This document shows positions 17,719 through 26,250 of a DNA stretch of 64,000 nt, piece by piece. Under the pieces are notes generated by a model. That model had not been told where the DNA came from. It was given only the letters and a program-made list of their open reading frames with translations, and did no database searches. Position numbers and translations under genes: made by a program. Each line of letters starts with the position of its first letter. Position 1 is the first letter of the stretch. Origin of the DNA: Paenibacillus riograndensis SBR5 (GTDB lineage: Bacteria; Bacillota; Bacilli; Paenibacillales; Paenibacillaceae); NCBI RefSeq assembly GCF_000981585.1, contig NZ_LN831776.1, forward strand, positions 2,433,001-2,497,000. Reading direction: 5' to 3'.

Positions 17719-18314
17719 ACAGGTTGCTGAGTGAATGTGCAGCTGCCGCCGTATGAAATGTTAAGAGTACCCACTCAAATCTATAACCCGGACCGTTTCT
17801 TCCAACAGGGAGAGGCGGTTTTTGTTATTATTTTGGGATTTACTCTTATGCTGTACAAGTTGGATAAGATACAGGGAAAGTAAGGGATAAGTGATAATGG
17901 GGTGTATCAAGCTGAACCTGTGGAGTCTTTTTTGCTGGAGGGGGCTGGGGAGAAATTGAAGGCGGCTGAGAGGACGGGGGCTTAAAGGAAGCTATAGTGG
18001 AATTAGTATACTTAATTGAACAAAATATCCTCATAAAGAGGAATTAGTGGGAAAAAGTAGAGTTATTTCAGCAAATTGACCTGAAAAGCGGCGCATCGGC
18101 TGAATTAGTTATCCTTTTTCCAACTAGCACTACCTCGGAAACCGGATCGGGAGGAATTAAGTTTACTTTTTCCACTTAAACTTACTGCTTGGTCCAAGTA
18201 GAAATATTTTAACTCGCCTAAGCTATGTGTTCGTCCCTAGGTATACTTTTGATTTCAAGCGTGGATAATGTTAAAAGGTTTTATTCGTAATCTGTGGTTA
18301 ATGGGGGGATTGGG
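17719..18314. other. Non-coding spacer with a GTGGAAAAAG-type palindrome
   Basis: No convincing gene is present. At about 18036-18150 a half-site AGTGGGAAAAAGTAGAGTTA faces CTGAATTAGTTATCCTTTTT. Another ACTTTTTCCACTTAA follows near 18163. These belong to the repeat family also seen near 34.4, 42.0, 50.3 and 52.0 kb. Confidence 0.5.
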
Positions 18315-18542
18315 TTGACGTACCAAGAGGTATACGACCTTCACGAGCAGCTGCTTTTAATCTATGAAAAAAACAGGAAGTCTCCAAGTCCATATCAGCG
18401 GGAAATCAATCATTACAAGAGGCAATTTTATATCGCCCAAGATATTGTCCAGCGGATATACGTATTGAATCAGTTAATCATCCTCCATGAGAAGAGCAGG
18501 GAAGAGCAGATTAAATGGTGTTCTAAAGAGTATTTTAATTGA
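18315..18542 (+). CDS. Small helical hypothetical protein (about 75 aa)
   Basis: A short protein rich in Gln, Tyr and charged residues, predicted mostly helical (LTYQEVYDLHEQLLLIYEKN, later AQDIVQRIYVLNQLIILHEK). It has no signal peptide or membrane helix. The frame opens at GTG 18294; GGGGGG at 18303-18308 fits TTG 18315 better. It is followed by a strong terminator, which supports a real transcription unit. I do not recognise the family. Confidence 0.6.
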   Translation: MTYQEVYDLHEQLLLIYEKNRKSPSPYQREINHYKRQFYIAQDIVQRIYVLNQLIILHEKSREEQIKWCSKEYFN

Positions 18543-18567
18543 ACCCTATCACGGAATAAATAGGAGT

Positions 18568-18606
18568 CCTGATGATCAAGAAATCCTTGATGATCAGGGC
18601 TTTTTT
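18568..18606 (+). terminator. Rho-independent terminator
   Basis: Arms CCTGATGATCAAG (18568-18580) and CTTGATGATCAGG (18586-18598) are perfectly complementary. A GC and a T-run follow. It terminates the small gene upstream. Confidence 0.9.
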
Positions 18607-18734
18607 TAAAAGGCACCGGGCCTGCATCACCGGACAACCAAGCCGGCAATAAGTCAGGTAATAAATCCGCAACGTGGGCATAATAGATGCCATGAAGTCC
18701 ATCTGCCGAATAGGGTATCATTGGAGGAATGGCT

Positions 18735-20534
18735 TTGCACAAGCTTATTCATAAACGTATTTTTTGGGGCTCGCTTATCCTGTGTTTGCTGGTGGCGGTG
18801 CTGATCGTCCGGCTGGCTTGGGTACAGTTGCTTCTGAAGGACCGCAAAGTACCGGGGGCGAAATACTCCATGGCCCAGATGGCCGCGATCCAGAGTGAGC
18901 GGGAGGTGGTGCTCGACAGCGGCCGGGGGCGGCTGTACGACCGCAGCGGCCAGCCGCTGGCCGGCGAAACGGTGTGGACGGCGGCTTTTTTCCCCCGGGA
19001 CGAAGCGGAAGCGGACGCAGAGGAGAGTGCTGCCGGCAAAGAGAAGCTGCGGCAGCTTGCCACAGTGCTGGGAGTGACCTACGAGCAGCTTCAGGCTGAA
19101 CGCAGCGGGCTGAAAGAGCCGCTGCTCTGGCCTTCAGGCAGCGGCAAAAATCCGCTGGAGCTGACGCCGGGGCAGGCTAAAGCGGTTGAAGCGCTGGCCG
19201 TCGGCGGTGTGCGGGCGCTGCCTTTTGCCCGCCGGTATACAGGGGAAGCAACAGGCCGCCAATGGCTGGGCTACCTGTCGGAAGCAAAAGCGGCGGAGGC
19301 GAAGGAATCACCGACCGGTCTGAGAGTTCCCTGGACGGGAACCGCCGGTCTGGAGAGGACGCTGGAGCCGCTTATGCAGGGGGTGGGCCATACCGAAGCT
19401 TATGCCCAGGTGGATGCGCGCGGCAGCCGTCTTCCTGACAGTCCCATTAAAGTGAGAGCGCCGGGGAATCCTTATTATCCGCTGTCTTTGTACACGACCA
19501 TAGACAAGAAGCTTCAGGAGAATATTGAGAAGCTCGCTGTGAAATCCGGAGTCAAAGAAGGCGCTGTAGTGGTGCTGGATGCCACTACCGGTGATATTGA
19601 AGCCATGGTTTCATTGCCGTTCTATAATCCGGCGCAGATTTCGCCGGAAGGAGGCGAGTGGAACAACCGGGCGCTTCAGGCTGCGGTTCCCGGCTCTATC
19701 TTCAAGATTGTAACTGCCGCTGCGGCACTGGAAGCCGGTGTGACTTCCCCTGAGGAAAAGTTCTATTGCTCCGGGCATTACGGTAAATATGGCTTGTCCT
19801 GCCTGAATGGGAAAGGACACGGCTCCCTTACCATGGCGCAAGGGTTCGCCGTGTCCTGCAATACCGTATTTGCCTCCCTGGCTGAGCGGCTCAGCGGAGC
19901 CCAGCTGCAGTCCGCCGCACTGGCGCTGGGGCTTGGCCGGGATATCAGCTGGCAAGCGGAAAATACGCTGGGCCTGCCGCTGCTCCGTCCGCTGTCCGGG
20001 GAACAGCCGGGGGCGATCTTTACCACTCTGCTGCCCGATGACGGCGGGGCGAGGGTGCAGACGGCGATTGGCCAGCGCGATGTCCGGGTCACGCCGCTTC
20101 AGGCGGCCAACCTGCTGGTTACGCTGCTGCACGGCGGAGAAGTCCATGCGCCGCGTATACTCCAGCGGGTGGCCTTCGCCAACGGACAGACGCTGAAAGA
20201 GCTTCCAGGTCACTTAGCCCCGTCTCCCCAGGGCCGAATCTCGCCGCCGACAGCCCATGTGCTGCTCTCCCTGCTGCGGAAGGTTGTCACCGGGGGAACC
20301 GGCAAAAGCCTGCAGGGCAGTAAATGGCCCCTTGCAGGCAAGTCAGGTACAGCCCAGACATGGGTGAAGGGCATGCCCCGCAATAACCAGTGGTTCATCG
20401 GCTACGGACCGGTCGGGCATCCCCGATTTGCAGTGTCCGTCCTGGTGGAGAATGTGGCCCCCGGGAGCCCGCATGCGGCCACGAGGTTGTTTGGTCAGGT
20501 GTTTGATCTGCTGGCGGAATCCTCCGGCGCGTGA
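18735..20534 (+). CDS. Class B penicillin-binding protein (D,D-transpeptidase)
   Basis: About 599 residues. One N-terminal membrane anchor (about residues 8-30) is followed by a dimerisation domain and the transpeptidase domain. The active-site motifs are SIFK with Ser321, SCN in AVSCNTVFAS, and KSGT in LAGKSGTAQTW. This combination marks a peptidoglycan cross-linking transpeptidase outside the membrane. ATG 18729 abuts the GGAGGA site, so TTG 18735 (MHKLIHKRIFWGS) is the likelier start. The gene is notably GC-rich. Its 3' end overlaps the convergent YtvI-like gene by 40 bases. It resembles PbpI/Spo-type PBPs by size, but a specific orthologue is not asserted. Confidence 0.9.
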   Translation: MHKLIHKRIFWGSLILCLLVAVLIVRLAWVQLLLKDRKVPGAKYSMAQMAAIQSEREVVLDSGRGRLYDRSGQPLAGETVWTAAFFPRDEAEADAEESAAGKEKLRQLATVLGVTYEQLQAERSGLKEPLLWPSGSGKNPLELTPGQAKAVEALAVGGVRALPFARRYTGEATGRQWLGYLSEAKAAEAKESPTGLRVPWTGTAGLERTLEPLMQGVGHTEAYAQVDARGSRLPDSPIKVRAPGNPYYPLSLYTTIDKKLQENIEKLAVKSGVKEGAVVVLDATTGDIEAMVSLPFYNPAQISPEGGEWNNRALQAAVPGSIFKIVTAAAALEAGVTSPEEKFYCSGHYGKYGLSCLNGKGHGSLTMAQGFAVSCNTVFASLAERLSGAQLQSAALALGLGRDISWQAENTLGLPLLRPLSGEQPGAIFTTLLPDDGGARVQTAIGQRDVRVTPLQAANLLVTLLHGGEVHAPRILQRVAFANGQTLKELPGHLAPSPQGRISPPTAHVLLSLLRKVVTGGTGKSLQGSKWPLAGKSGTAQTWVKGMPRNNQWFIGYGPVGHPRFAVSVLVENVAPGSPHAATRLFGQVFDLLAESSGA

Positions 20535-21694
20535 GTCCCGTCTGAATCACCCGAAACGGCCTCGCCTCCTGGAGTGGACGGCTCACCTGACGCTGCGAAT
20601 GGCGAGACAATGAACTCTTCCTTCGGCAGGAAAATCCAGCGCTGTAGATAGCCCTGCTGAAGCAGTTCCTTGAGCAGTATGAGCAGGATCGGCGAGAGAA
20701 TCAAGCCCGCGAAGCCAAAGATGGAGCTGGACAGAATAACGAACGACAGCATCAGGAAGGCGGAGGATACGCCGATGGAATTACCGGTGATCTTCGGCTC
20801 CAGCAGCTGCCGCACAATCAGCACCACCGCAAGCAGCACAATCAGGCCTATGGCCAGCGTGGTGTTGCCGATAATGAACAGATATACAATCCAGGGAATC
20901 AGTATCGTTGATACGCCGAGCAGCGGCAGCACATCAAATATGGCGCAGACCAAGGCCATAGTGATTTCATTGCCGCTTCTGAGAATAAAGAGCCCGGCCA
21001 GAACTATGACGAAGGTGATGCTGATTAGAATCAGCTGTGCTTTGAGATAGGACCCGATGGCCTTGAAGACATTTCCCTGCAGAAAAGCATAAGCTGTCTT
21101 AAATGTTTTGGGCATCTTGTCATGGGCGATTTTGCGCCAGTCCTTAATCTCCATGCTGAGAAAAAAGGCGAGAATAATCGCGATGCCGAAATTAGCCATA
21201 AATGAAGAGAAGGAGCCAAGCACTCCGATCATATATTTAAGGAAGATGACCAGCCAGCCCGAAAGCACATTGGTGGCTTGTTTAAAATACCCGTTGATTT
21301 TGTCGGTAAGGTCCGGCGGAAGCGCCTCAACCTTGTGCTGCAAATAATTGGTCGTCTCAGCAAATTGCTGCTGGACTATATATGTATATCTGGGCAGATC
21401 ATCCTGGAACTTAAGAGCCTGCATCGTAATGAGCAGCCCGGCGCCGAACAACACGCCCAGCAGCACAATCAGGAACAGGATAACTGAAACCGCGGAAGCA
21501 AACGGTTTGGCCATTCCCCGGCGGTTCAGAAAACGGGCCAGCGGCTCGATCATCAGAAATACAAAAAATGATAAGAACACAGGCGCGGCAAGCCGGTACA
21601 CCGTACTGAAAGCGAGCATCACAAGATATACGGTAAGCACGACTAAACCGATGTCGAATATGGTGCGCCAATATTTTTTGTACAGCGGCAACAT
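20495..21694 (-). CDS. AI-2E/YtvI-like membrane protein
   Basis: A 399-residue polytopic membrane protein of the AI-2E exporter superfamily. It has two N-terminal helices (IGLVVLTVYLVMLAFSTV onward), a soluble amphipathic stretch near 100-150, then about six further helices with VRQLLEPKITGNSIGV and FGFAGLILSPILLILLKELL. The pattern fits the sporulation integral membrane protein YtvI, though the wider family includes transporters of unknown substrate. The charged C-terminal tail of about 45 residues, rich in Ser, Gly and Pro, is the part that overlaps the convergent PBP gene. Confidence 0.82.
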   Translation of the reverse strand: MLPLYKKYWRTIFDIGLVVLTVYLVMLAFSTVYRLAAPVFLSFFVFLMIEPLARFLNRRGMAKPFASAVSVILFLIVLLGVLFGAGLLITMQALKFQDDLPRYTYIVQQQFAETTNYLQHKVEALPPDLTDKINGYFKQATNVLSGWLVIFLKYMIGVLGSFSSFMANFGIAIILAFFLSMEIKDWRKIAHDKMPKTFKTAYAFLQGNVFKAIGSYLKAQLILISITFVIVLAGLFILRSGNEITMALVCAIFDVLPLLGVSTILIPWIVYLFIIGNTTLAIGLIVLLAVVLIVRQLLEPKITGNSIGVSSAFLMLSFVILSSSIFGFAGLILSPILLILLKELLQQGYLQRWIFLPKEEFIVSPFAASGEPSTPGGEAVSGDSDGTHAPEDSASRSNT

Positions 21695-21936
21695 GAATAT
21701 GAACGACTCCTTTTTAGATAGAATAACAAATTCAACTTTAATTCATTGTACACGATTTTAACAAAAAAGCGTCTTTTTCTTTGATACCTGTGTTAAAATA
21801 GGGGGTAACGTTTTTTCGTGGGATTCTGCCTACTTAAAAACCGCGGGGCATACTTCACTCTACTTGGCCGTATCACTGAATCTGCTTGCAGACCTAACGC
21901 GAGCCAAAGTCAACTCTGGAAAAGCGGGGAATTTAT

Positions 21937-23316
21937 ATGCAGACTTTGCTGCTCTGGTTATTTTATATTTCAACATTTTATGCCTTTATCCCTGGGATGA
22001 TCAGCCGGATATTCGGATATCGTGTCTTCCGCAAAGGGATTGGCCGCAGTGAATTTGCGCTTACTTTTGACGACGGGCCGGACTCGCTCTATACACCGCT
22101 GCTGCTTGATCTGCTGAAACGCTACGGTGCCAAAGCCACTTTTTTTGTCGTCGGCTCCCATGCTGAACAGAACCCGGAAATAATCAAGCGCATGCATGAT
22201 GAAGGGCATTTGATCGGAATCCATAATTACGTTCACAAGACGAACTGGCTGATGCGTCCGGCTACTGTCAAACGCCAGATCCAGCACACAGATGACATTA
22301 TTTTCAGTATTACCGGTGAACGGAGCACTTATTACCGTCCGCCCTGGGGAATTGTTAATCTGTTCGACTTTTCAAAACGCCGCCAGGTGCAGATTGTGCT
22401 GTGGTCGGCAATGTTCGGCGACTGGAAGGAAAAGCTCGGCGCAGACCGGCTGACAGAAAAGCTGCTTGCCAAGCTGAATCCGGGCGAAGTGATGCTGCTG
22501 CATGATTGCGGCACCACACTCGGGGCGGACCCGAATGCGCCGGAGCATATGCTGGTCGCCTTGGAGCGGATGCTGCAGGAGGCGGAAGGGCGCGGGCTGC
22601 GCAGCATCCGCATCGATGAGATGATCAGGATGGTGCAGAGCTCTCCGGTTCAAAAGCTTTCTTTTGGCAAAAGGCTCCTTGTCGGCTTATGGCTGGCTTG
22701 GGAACAGGTATTCCAGCTGATGCTGCGGATTAAGACCATCTCACCGGCAGATCCGTTCCTGCATTACCGCATGCGCAAATATAAGGGCGAGCCTGTACAG
22801 ATGGAAGGCGGCGAATGGCTGGCCAAAGGCGACAAGGTGATTGAACTGCATATCGACAACAGGCAGCTGTTCGAGCTTGGCATTCATTCCCGTTCCTCGG
22901 CGCAGCTGGCGATCCGCATGATCCGCCGGATGGAGAAGGATATGCCGGTGCTGGCGCAGCGGATTGCTGCGGATATTGACCTGGCCGAAGCGAAAGCGCT
23001 GTACGGTGTCAGTATGATCAACCGCGGGCCGGAGAAATTCGGGTTCATGGTGCTGGATCTGCCGAAAGGGTGGTTTGCGCGGTCGACCAAGTTTTACCTG
23101 AGCATCCTGCTGAGTGTCATCCATCCGGCAGGCGGGGCAAGGCTGAAGGAACGGAGCGAGGTACTGGTTCCCAAAATGATGCTGATGCCCGTCTCCCAGC
23201 TGCTTGACCAGATGAACCAGCAGCGCCCGCAGAAACAGGTGAAGCCGCGTGAACAGGTGCGGGAAGAAGACTTGTCCCTGGAAGCCGAGCTGCCGGCAGC
23301 CACGGTTGTGCACTAA
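21937..23316 (+). CDS. Polysaccharide deacetylase (NodB domain) with extra C-terminal domain
   Basis: A 459-residue protein with an N-terminal hydrophobic segment (residues 2-24) and then a NodB domain. Metal-dependent deacetylase motifs are TFDDGPD (Asp45, Asp46), the His triad HNYVH (His96, His100), RPPWG near 133, and LHDCG near 190. Residues from about 245 on form a separate domain of about 200 residues, with WLAKGDKVIELHIDNRQLFE and a long helical part, resembling the YkoP-type extension found in Bacilli (tentative). It likely deacetylates a cell-wall or surface polysaccharide. A GGGGA site lies just before the ATG. Confidence 0.87.
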   Translation: MQTLLLWLFYISTFYAFIPGMISRIFGYRVFRKGIGRSEFALTFDDGPDSLYTPLLLDLLKRYGAKATFFVVGSHAEQNPEIIKRMHDEGHLIGIHNYVHKTNWLMRPATVKRQIQHTDDIIFSITGERSTYYRPPWGIVNLFDFSKRRQVQIVLWSAMFGDWKEKLGADRLTEKLLAKLNPGEVMLLHDCGTTLGADPNAPEHMLVALERMLQEAEGRGLRSIRIDEMIRMVQSSPVQKLSFGKRLLVGLWLAWEQVFQLMLRIKTISPADPFLHYRMRKYKGEPVQMEGGEWLAKGDKVIELHIDNRQLFELGIHSRSSAQLAIRMIRRMEKDMPVLAQRIAADIDLAEAKALYGVSMINRGPEKFGFMVLDLPKGWFARSTKFYLSILLSVIHPAGGARLKERSEVLVPKMMLMPVSQLLDQMNQQRPQKQVKPREQVREEDLSLEAELPAATVVH

Positions 23317-23356
23317 TGATCACTGCTAATTGAAACGAAACAGCAATTATAAGATA

Positions 23357-23391
23357 AGCTTCTGTGACCCCGGGTTGCAGGAGCTTTTTTT
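23357..23391 (+). terminator. Rho-independent terminator after the deacetylase gene
   Basis: An AGCTTCTGTGACCCC / GGGTTGCAGGAGCT stem with some G-U pairs is followed by seven T. It ends the deacetylase gene. Confidence 0.8.
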
Positions 23392-23530
23392 GATTTTTAG
23401 GGAACAAGCCGGCAAACTGGCGCTATTATTCGGATGATTTCTAAACTATGAAGGATATTTTGCACCCCGGGGGGCGGGCTATAATTGGAATAATCAATCG
23501 AAGTAGAGGCTACCCTGAGGAGGCAGAGCA

Positions 23531-24547
23531 ATGAAAATCAACAGACATCCGGAGAATCCGATTGTCGTTCCGGGCAAGTATGACTGGAGGCTGGCGACGG
23601 TGTTCAATCCGGCAGTCATCAAGGACGGCGGCAAGTTTTATATGATTGAGCGGACCGCTGGCTCATTGACCCCGTGCAAAAACTTTCTGGGCCTGCTGGA
23701 AAGCGAAGACGGCGTGCATTTTACACATGTGAAGGAGGAGCCGGTGGTCACCCCCGATATGCTCGGCTTTCCTTACGGCAGCGTGCAGGACCCGCGGATC
23801 GTGAAGATCGGAGATATTTTCTACATGACGTTTGCGCTTCGTCCCTGTGCGATGAACTACTACCCGACTGGGACCGGTATTCCTGAACGCTCCATTCCCG
23901 AATATCCCGATGGCTGGGGGAAAGAAGAGGGGCACTGGCTGACCCGCTCCATCCTGATGTCTTCCCGCAATTTGACCGACTGGGAATATGTAAGCACGAC
24001 TACACCGCTGGAGATCAATGACCGCAATAATATGCTGTTCCCGGAGAAGATCGGCGGCAAATACGCGCTGCTGCGCAGGCCGGAGGAGTATATCGGCGAG
24101 GCGTACGGAACAGAGCAGGCGGCTATCTGGATTTCCTATTCGGATGATCTGAAGAGCTGGGAAGCGCCAACGCTGCTGGCCAAAGCGGAAAACGGCTGGG
24201 AAAATAAAAAAATCGGTGCTTCCACCCCACCGATCCGCACGGAATATGGCTGGCTGCTGCTCTATCACGGCGTAGACAGCGATACGGTGTACCGTTTGGG
24301 CGCGATGCTGCTGGATTTGGAGAACCCGTCCAAGGTAATCGCCAGAACGAAGGAATTTATTATGGAGCCGGAGACTTATTATGAAAAATTCGGCTATCAG
24401 ATTCCCAACGTGATTTTCCCGACCGGCTGTGTGCTTGATAACGGTATTCTCCATATTTACTATGGTGTGACCGATACGGCGATTGCATTGGCTACGGTTC
24501 CGCTCTCCGAGATGCTGGAGCATCTGCTAGGGGCGGCTGTGCTGTAG
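23531..24547 (+). CDS. GH130 family mannoside phosphorylase/hydrolase (third paralogue)
   Basis: A 338-residue GH130 protein. Visible are NPIVVPGKYDWRLATVFNPA, the likely catalytic Asp87 in YGSVQDPRIVKIGDIFYM, RNNMLFPEKIGGKYALLRRP, and STPPIRTEYGWLLLYHGV. It has no signal peptide. The QDPR context and the GAS(T)PP variant of the phosphate-site region differ from the other two GH130 proteins here, so it belongs to another subfamily. Some relatives act on beta-1,2-mannosides and some are hydrolases; I cannot decide which. An AGGAGG site precedes the ATG. It lies ahead of a sugar importer and two-component system but is separated from them by a hairpin and a cre-like site. Confidence 0.86.
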   Translation: MKINRHPENPIVVPGKYDWRLATVFNPAVIKDGGKFYMIERTAGSLTPCKNFLGLLESEDGVHFTHVKEEPVVTPDMLGFPYGSVQDPRIVKIGDIFYMTFALRPCAMNYYPTGTGIPERSIPEYPDGWGKEEGHWLTRSILMSSRNLTDWEYVSTTTPLEINDRNNMLFPEKIGGKYALLRRPEEYIGEAYGTEQAAIWISYSDDLKSWEAPTLLAKAENGWENKKIGASTPPIRTEYGWLLLYHGVDSDTVYRLGAMLLDLENPSKVIARTKEFIMEPETYYEKFGYQIPNVIFPTGCVLDNGILHIYYGVTDTAIALATVPLSEMLEHLLGAAVL

Positions 24548-24560
24548 CAGCAGAGGTAAT

Positions 24561-24589
24561 ATAACCGCTTGACCCTTTCAAGCGGTTAT
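24561..24589 (+). terminator. Hairpin after the third GH130 gene
   Basis: Arms ATAACCGCTTGA (24561-24572) and TCAAGCGGTTAT (24578-24589) are perfectly complementary. The T-run is weak, so the strength as a terminator is uncertain. Confidence 0.6.
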
Positions 24590-24603
24590 ATAAACCCTTG
24601 CAT

Positions 24604-24617
24604 TGGAAGCGTTTACC
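24604..24617 (+). promoter_or_regulatory. cre-like site
   Basis: TGGAAGCGTTTACC matches the consensus TGNAARCGNWWWCA except at the last base. It lies about 220 bases upstream of the binding-protein gene and suggests CcpA control of the second sugar cluster. Confidence 0.5.
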
Positions 24618-24780
24618 GTGAAAATAAAGAAAGAAAATGTCATTTTCATTACATTGAATGTAATATAACATGACTTATTTTCAAAGAAATTTACAATTTT
24701 TAGCGATTTATTGCAAATCATCTGAATAATCAAGGATATAATCTAACATTTGTGGGATATAGGGAGCCGCCGATAGCTTC

Positions 24781-24800
24781 TATAATTAACGTATCGTTAA
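24781..24800 (+). promoter_or_regulatory. -10 box and TTAACG-TAT-CGTTAA operator candidate
   Basis: TATAAT at 24781-24786 runs into a perfect palindrome TTAACG (24786-24791), TAT, CGTTAA (24795-24800). It sits just upstream of the ribosome site of the binding-protein gene, where a repressor would block transcription. No local repressor gene is evident. Confidence 0.45.
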
Positions 24801-24826
24801 ACTTATGAGAAAGAGGGTTGATTATA

Positions 24827-26149
24827 GTGACAATGAACAAGACAAAAAAAGCAGCATTACTCGGTATGACGGGTGTACTGGCCCTGTTCACGGCCGCTTG
24901 CGGCAACAGCAACAGTGCGGATAACGCCAGCGGAAGCGGGAACGGGAACGGAAATGCGGAAGAAACCGTCACCCTGAACATGATGCATCCCTGGACATCG
25001 CCCAATGTGGACAATGAGGTGTACAAGGCACGGATCGCGAAATTCGAGGAAGAACATCCGAATATCGTCATTAAGCAGGACGGTGTGCCGTCCGCACAAT
25101 ACAAAACGAAGCTGCGTACACTGGCTGCCGCCAACAATCTGGCGGACATCAATGTCGTCTGGCCGGGAGCGGATCTGGAGCCGCTGGTGGAAGGAAGTCT
25201 GGTGGAGCCGATCGACAGTCTGATGGACAACTGGAAGGCGATTTTGCCCGAGACTGCTCTGGCCGGGTTCAACATTGGCGGCAAGCAATATGCGATTCCG
25301 ACGAAGCAAACTTTTGTGGACATTATTTATTATAACAAGGACATGTTCGCCCAGGTTGGTTATACGGAGTTCCCGGATACCTACGATAAACTGATCGATG
25401 CGGTCAAAAAGCTGAAGGCTGCCGGCATTACGCCAATCTCACTGGGCAACAAAGAGCAATGGCCGCTGCAGTCCTCCTACCTGTCCATCATCGGGGACCG
25501 CTTCACCGGTAGTGACTTCCTCAGCAAGGTGATGAAGAAGGAAGCGAAGTTTACTGACCCTGACTTTGTCAAAGCCATTTCAGTCATCGATGAATTGACC
25601 AAGCTGGATGCCTTCAATACCGATGCCAACAATATGGATTCCGTGCAGGGACAGGACTATTTCATCCAGGGAAAAGCAGCTATGCATATCTCCTCCTCGA
25701 CGGTAGACGCACGAATCCGCATCAATAATGACGAAGGCGCCAAGTTCGGAATTGCCCTCTTCCCAAGTGTGAACGGCGGCAAAGGCGACCCGGTCAAGAG
25801 CGCAGGCGTTGTGCAGTACGGCATTGCGATCAAGAGCGGACTGGATGAGAAAACCAAGGCGGCAGCCGAGGAGTTCATGAAGTATTTTGTGAGCGAGGAT
25901 CTGTACAAGGAGCTGATCCGCAACGGGGTAGTGGTACCGGCCACCGTAGAAATTCCCGAGGATGCCAGCCCGTATCTGAAAGAAATGCTGGAGCTTACCA
26001 GCAAAGGCACGGCCCCTGTATTTGACAGCATTATCCCGACGCAGGTGGTGGATGTAGTACAGAATGGTATACAGGCGCTCACCGTGGGCCGCGGCACACC
26101 GGAACAGGTCGCCAAGGATGCGCAGGAAGCGGTTGACCAACTGAACTAG
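24827..26149 (+). CDS. Sugar ABC transporter substrate-binding lipoprotein
   Basis: About 440 residues. It has a lipoprotein signal (KKAALLGMTGVLALFTAACG, lipobox Cys), a Ser/Gly/Asn linker, then LNMMHPWTSPNVDNEVYKAR and two binding lobes. The hinge is DIIYYNKDMFAQVGY. TTG 24818, GTG 24827 and ATG 24833 are possible starts; the GAGGG at 24813-24817 best fits GTG 24827. It is not close in sequence to the other two binding proteins here, so a different ligand is likely. It opens an importer operon followed by a YesM/YesN-type sensor pair and GH3. Confidence 0.92.
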   Translation: MTMNKTKKAALLGMTGVLALFTAACGNSNSADNASGSGNGNGNAEETVTLNMMHPWTSPNVDNEVYKARIAKFEEEHPNIVIKQDGVPSAQYKTKLRTLAAANNLADINVVWPGADLEPLVEGSLVEPIDSLMDNWKAILPETALAGFNIGGKQYAIPTKQTFVDIIYYNKDMFAQVGYTEFPDTYDKLIDAVKKLKAAGITPISLGNKEQWPLQSSYLSIIGDRFTGSDFLSKVMKKEAKFTDPDFVKAISVIDELTKLDAFNTDANNMDSVQGQDYFIQGKAAMHISSSTVDARIRINNDEGAKFGIALFPSVNGGKGDPVKSAGVVQYGIAIKSGLDEKTKAAAEEFMKYFVSEDLYKELIRNGVVVPATVEIPEDASPYLKEMLELTSKGTAPVFDSIIPTQVVDVVQNGIQALTVGRGTPEQVAKDAQEAVDQLN

Positions 26150-26250
26150 GACCGGATAAGGAGAAACGGAGTCCGTCTGTGGAGTCAACAGGCGAAGCCG
26201 TTTCTCCGTTTCATAAGCAGAAGAGGAATCGACTGGAAGGGGGATGCCCT

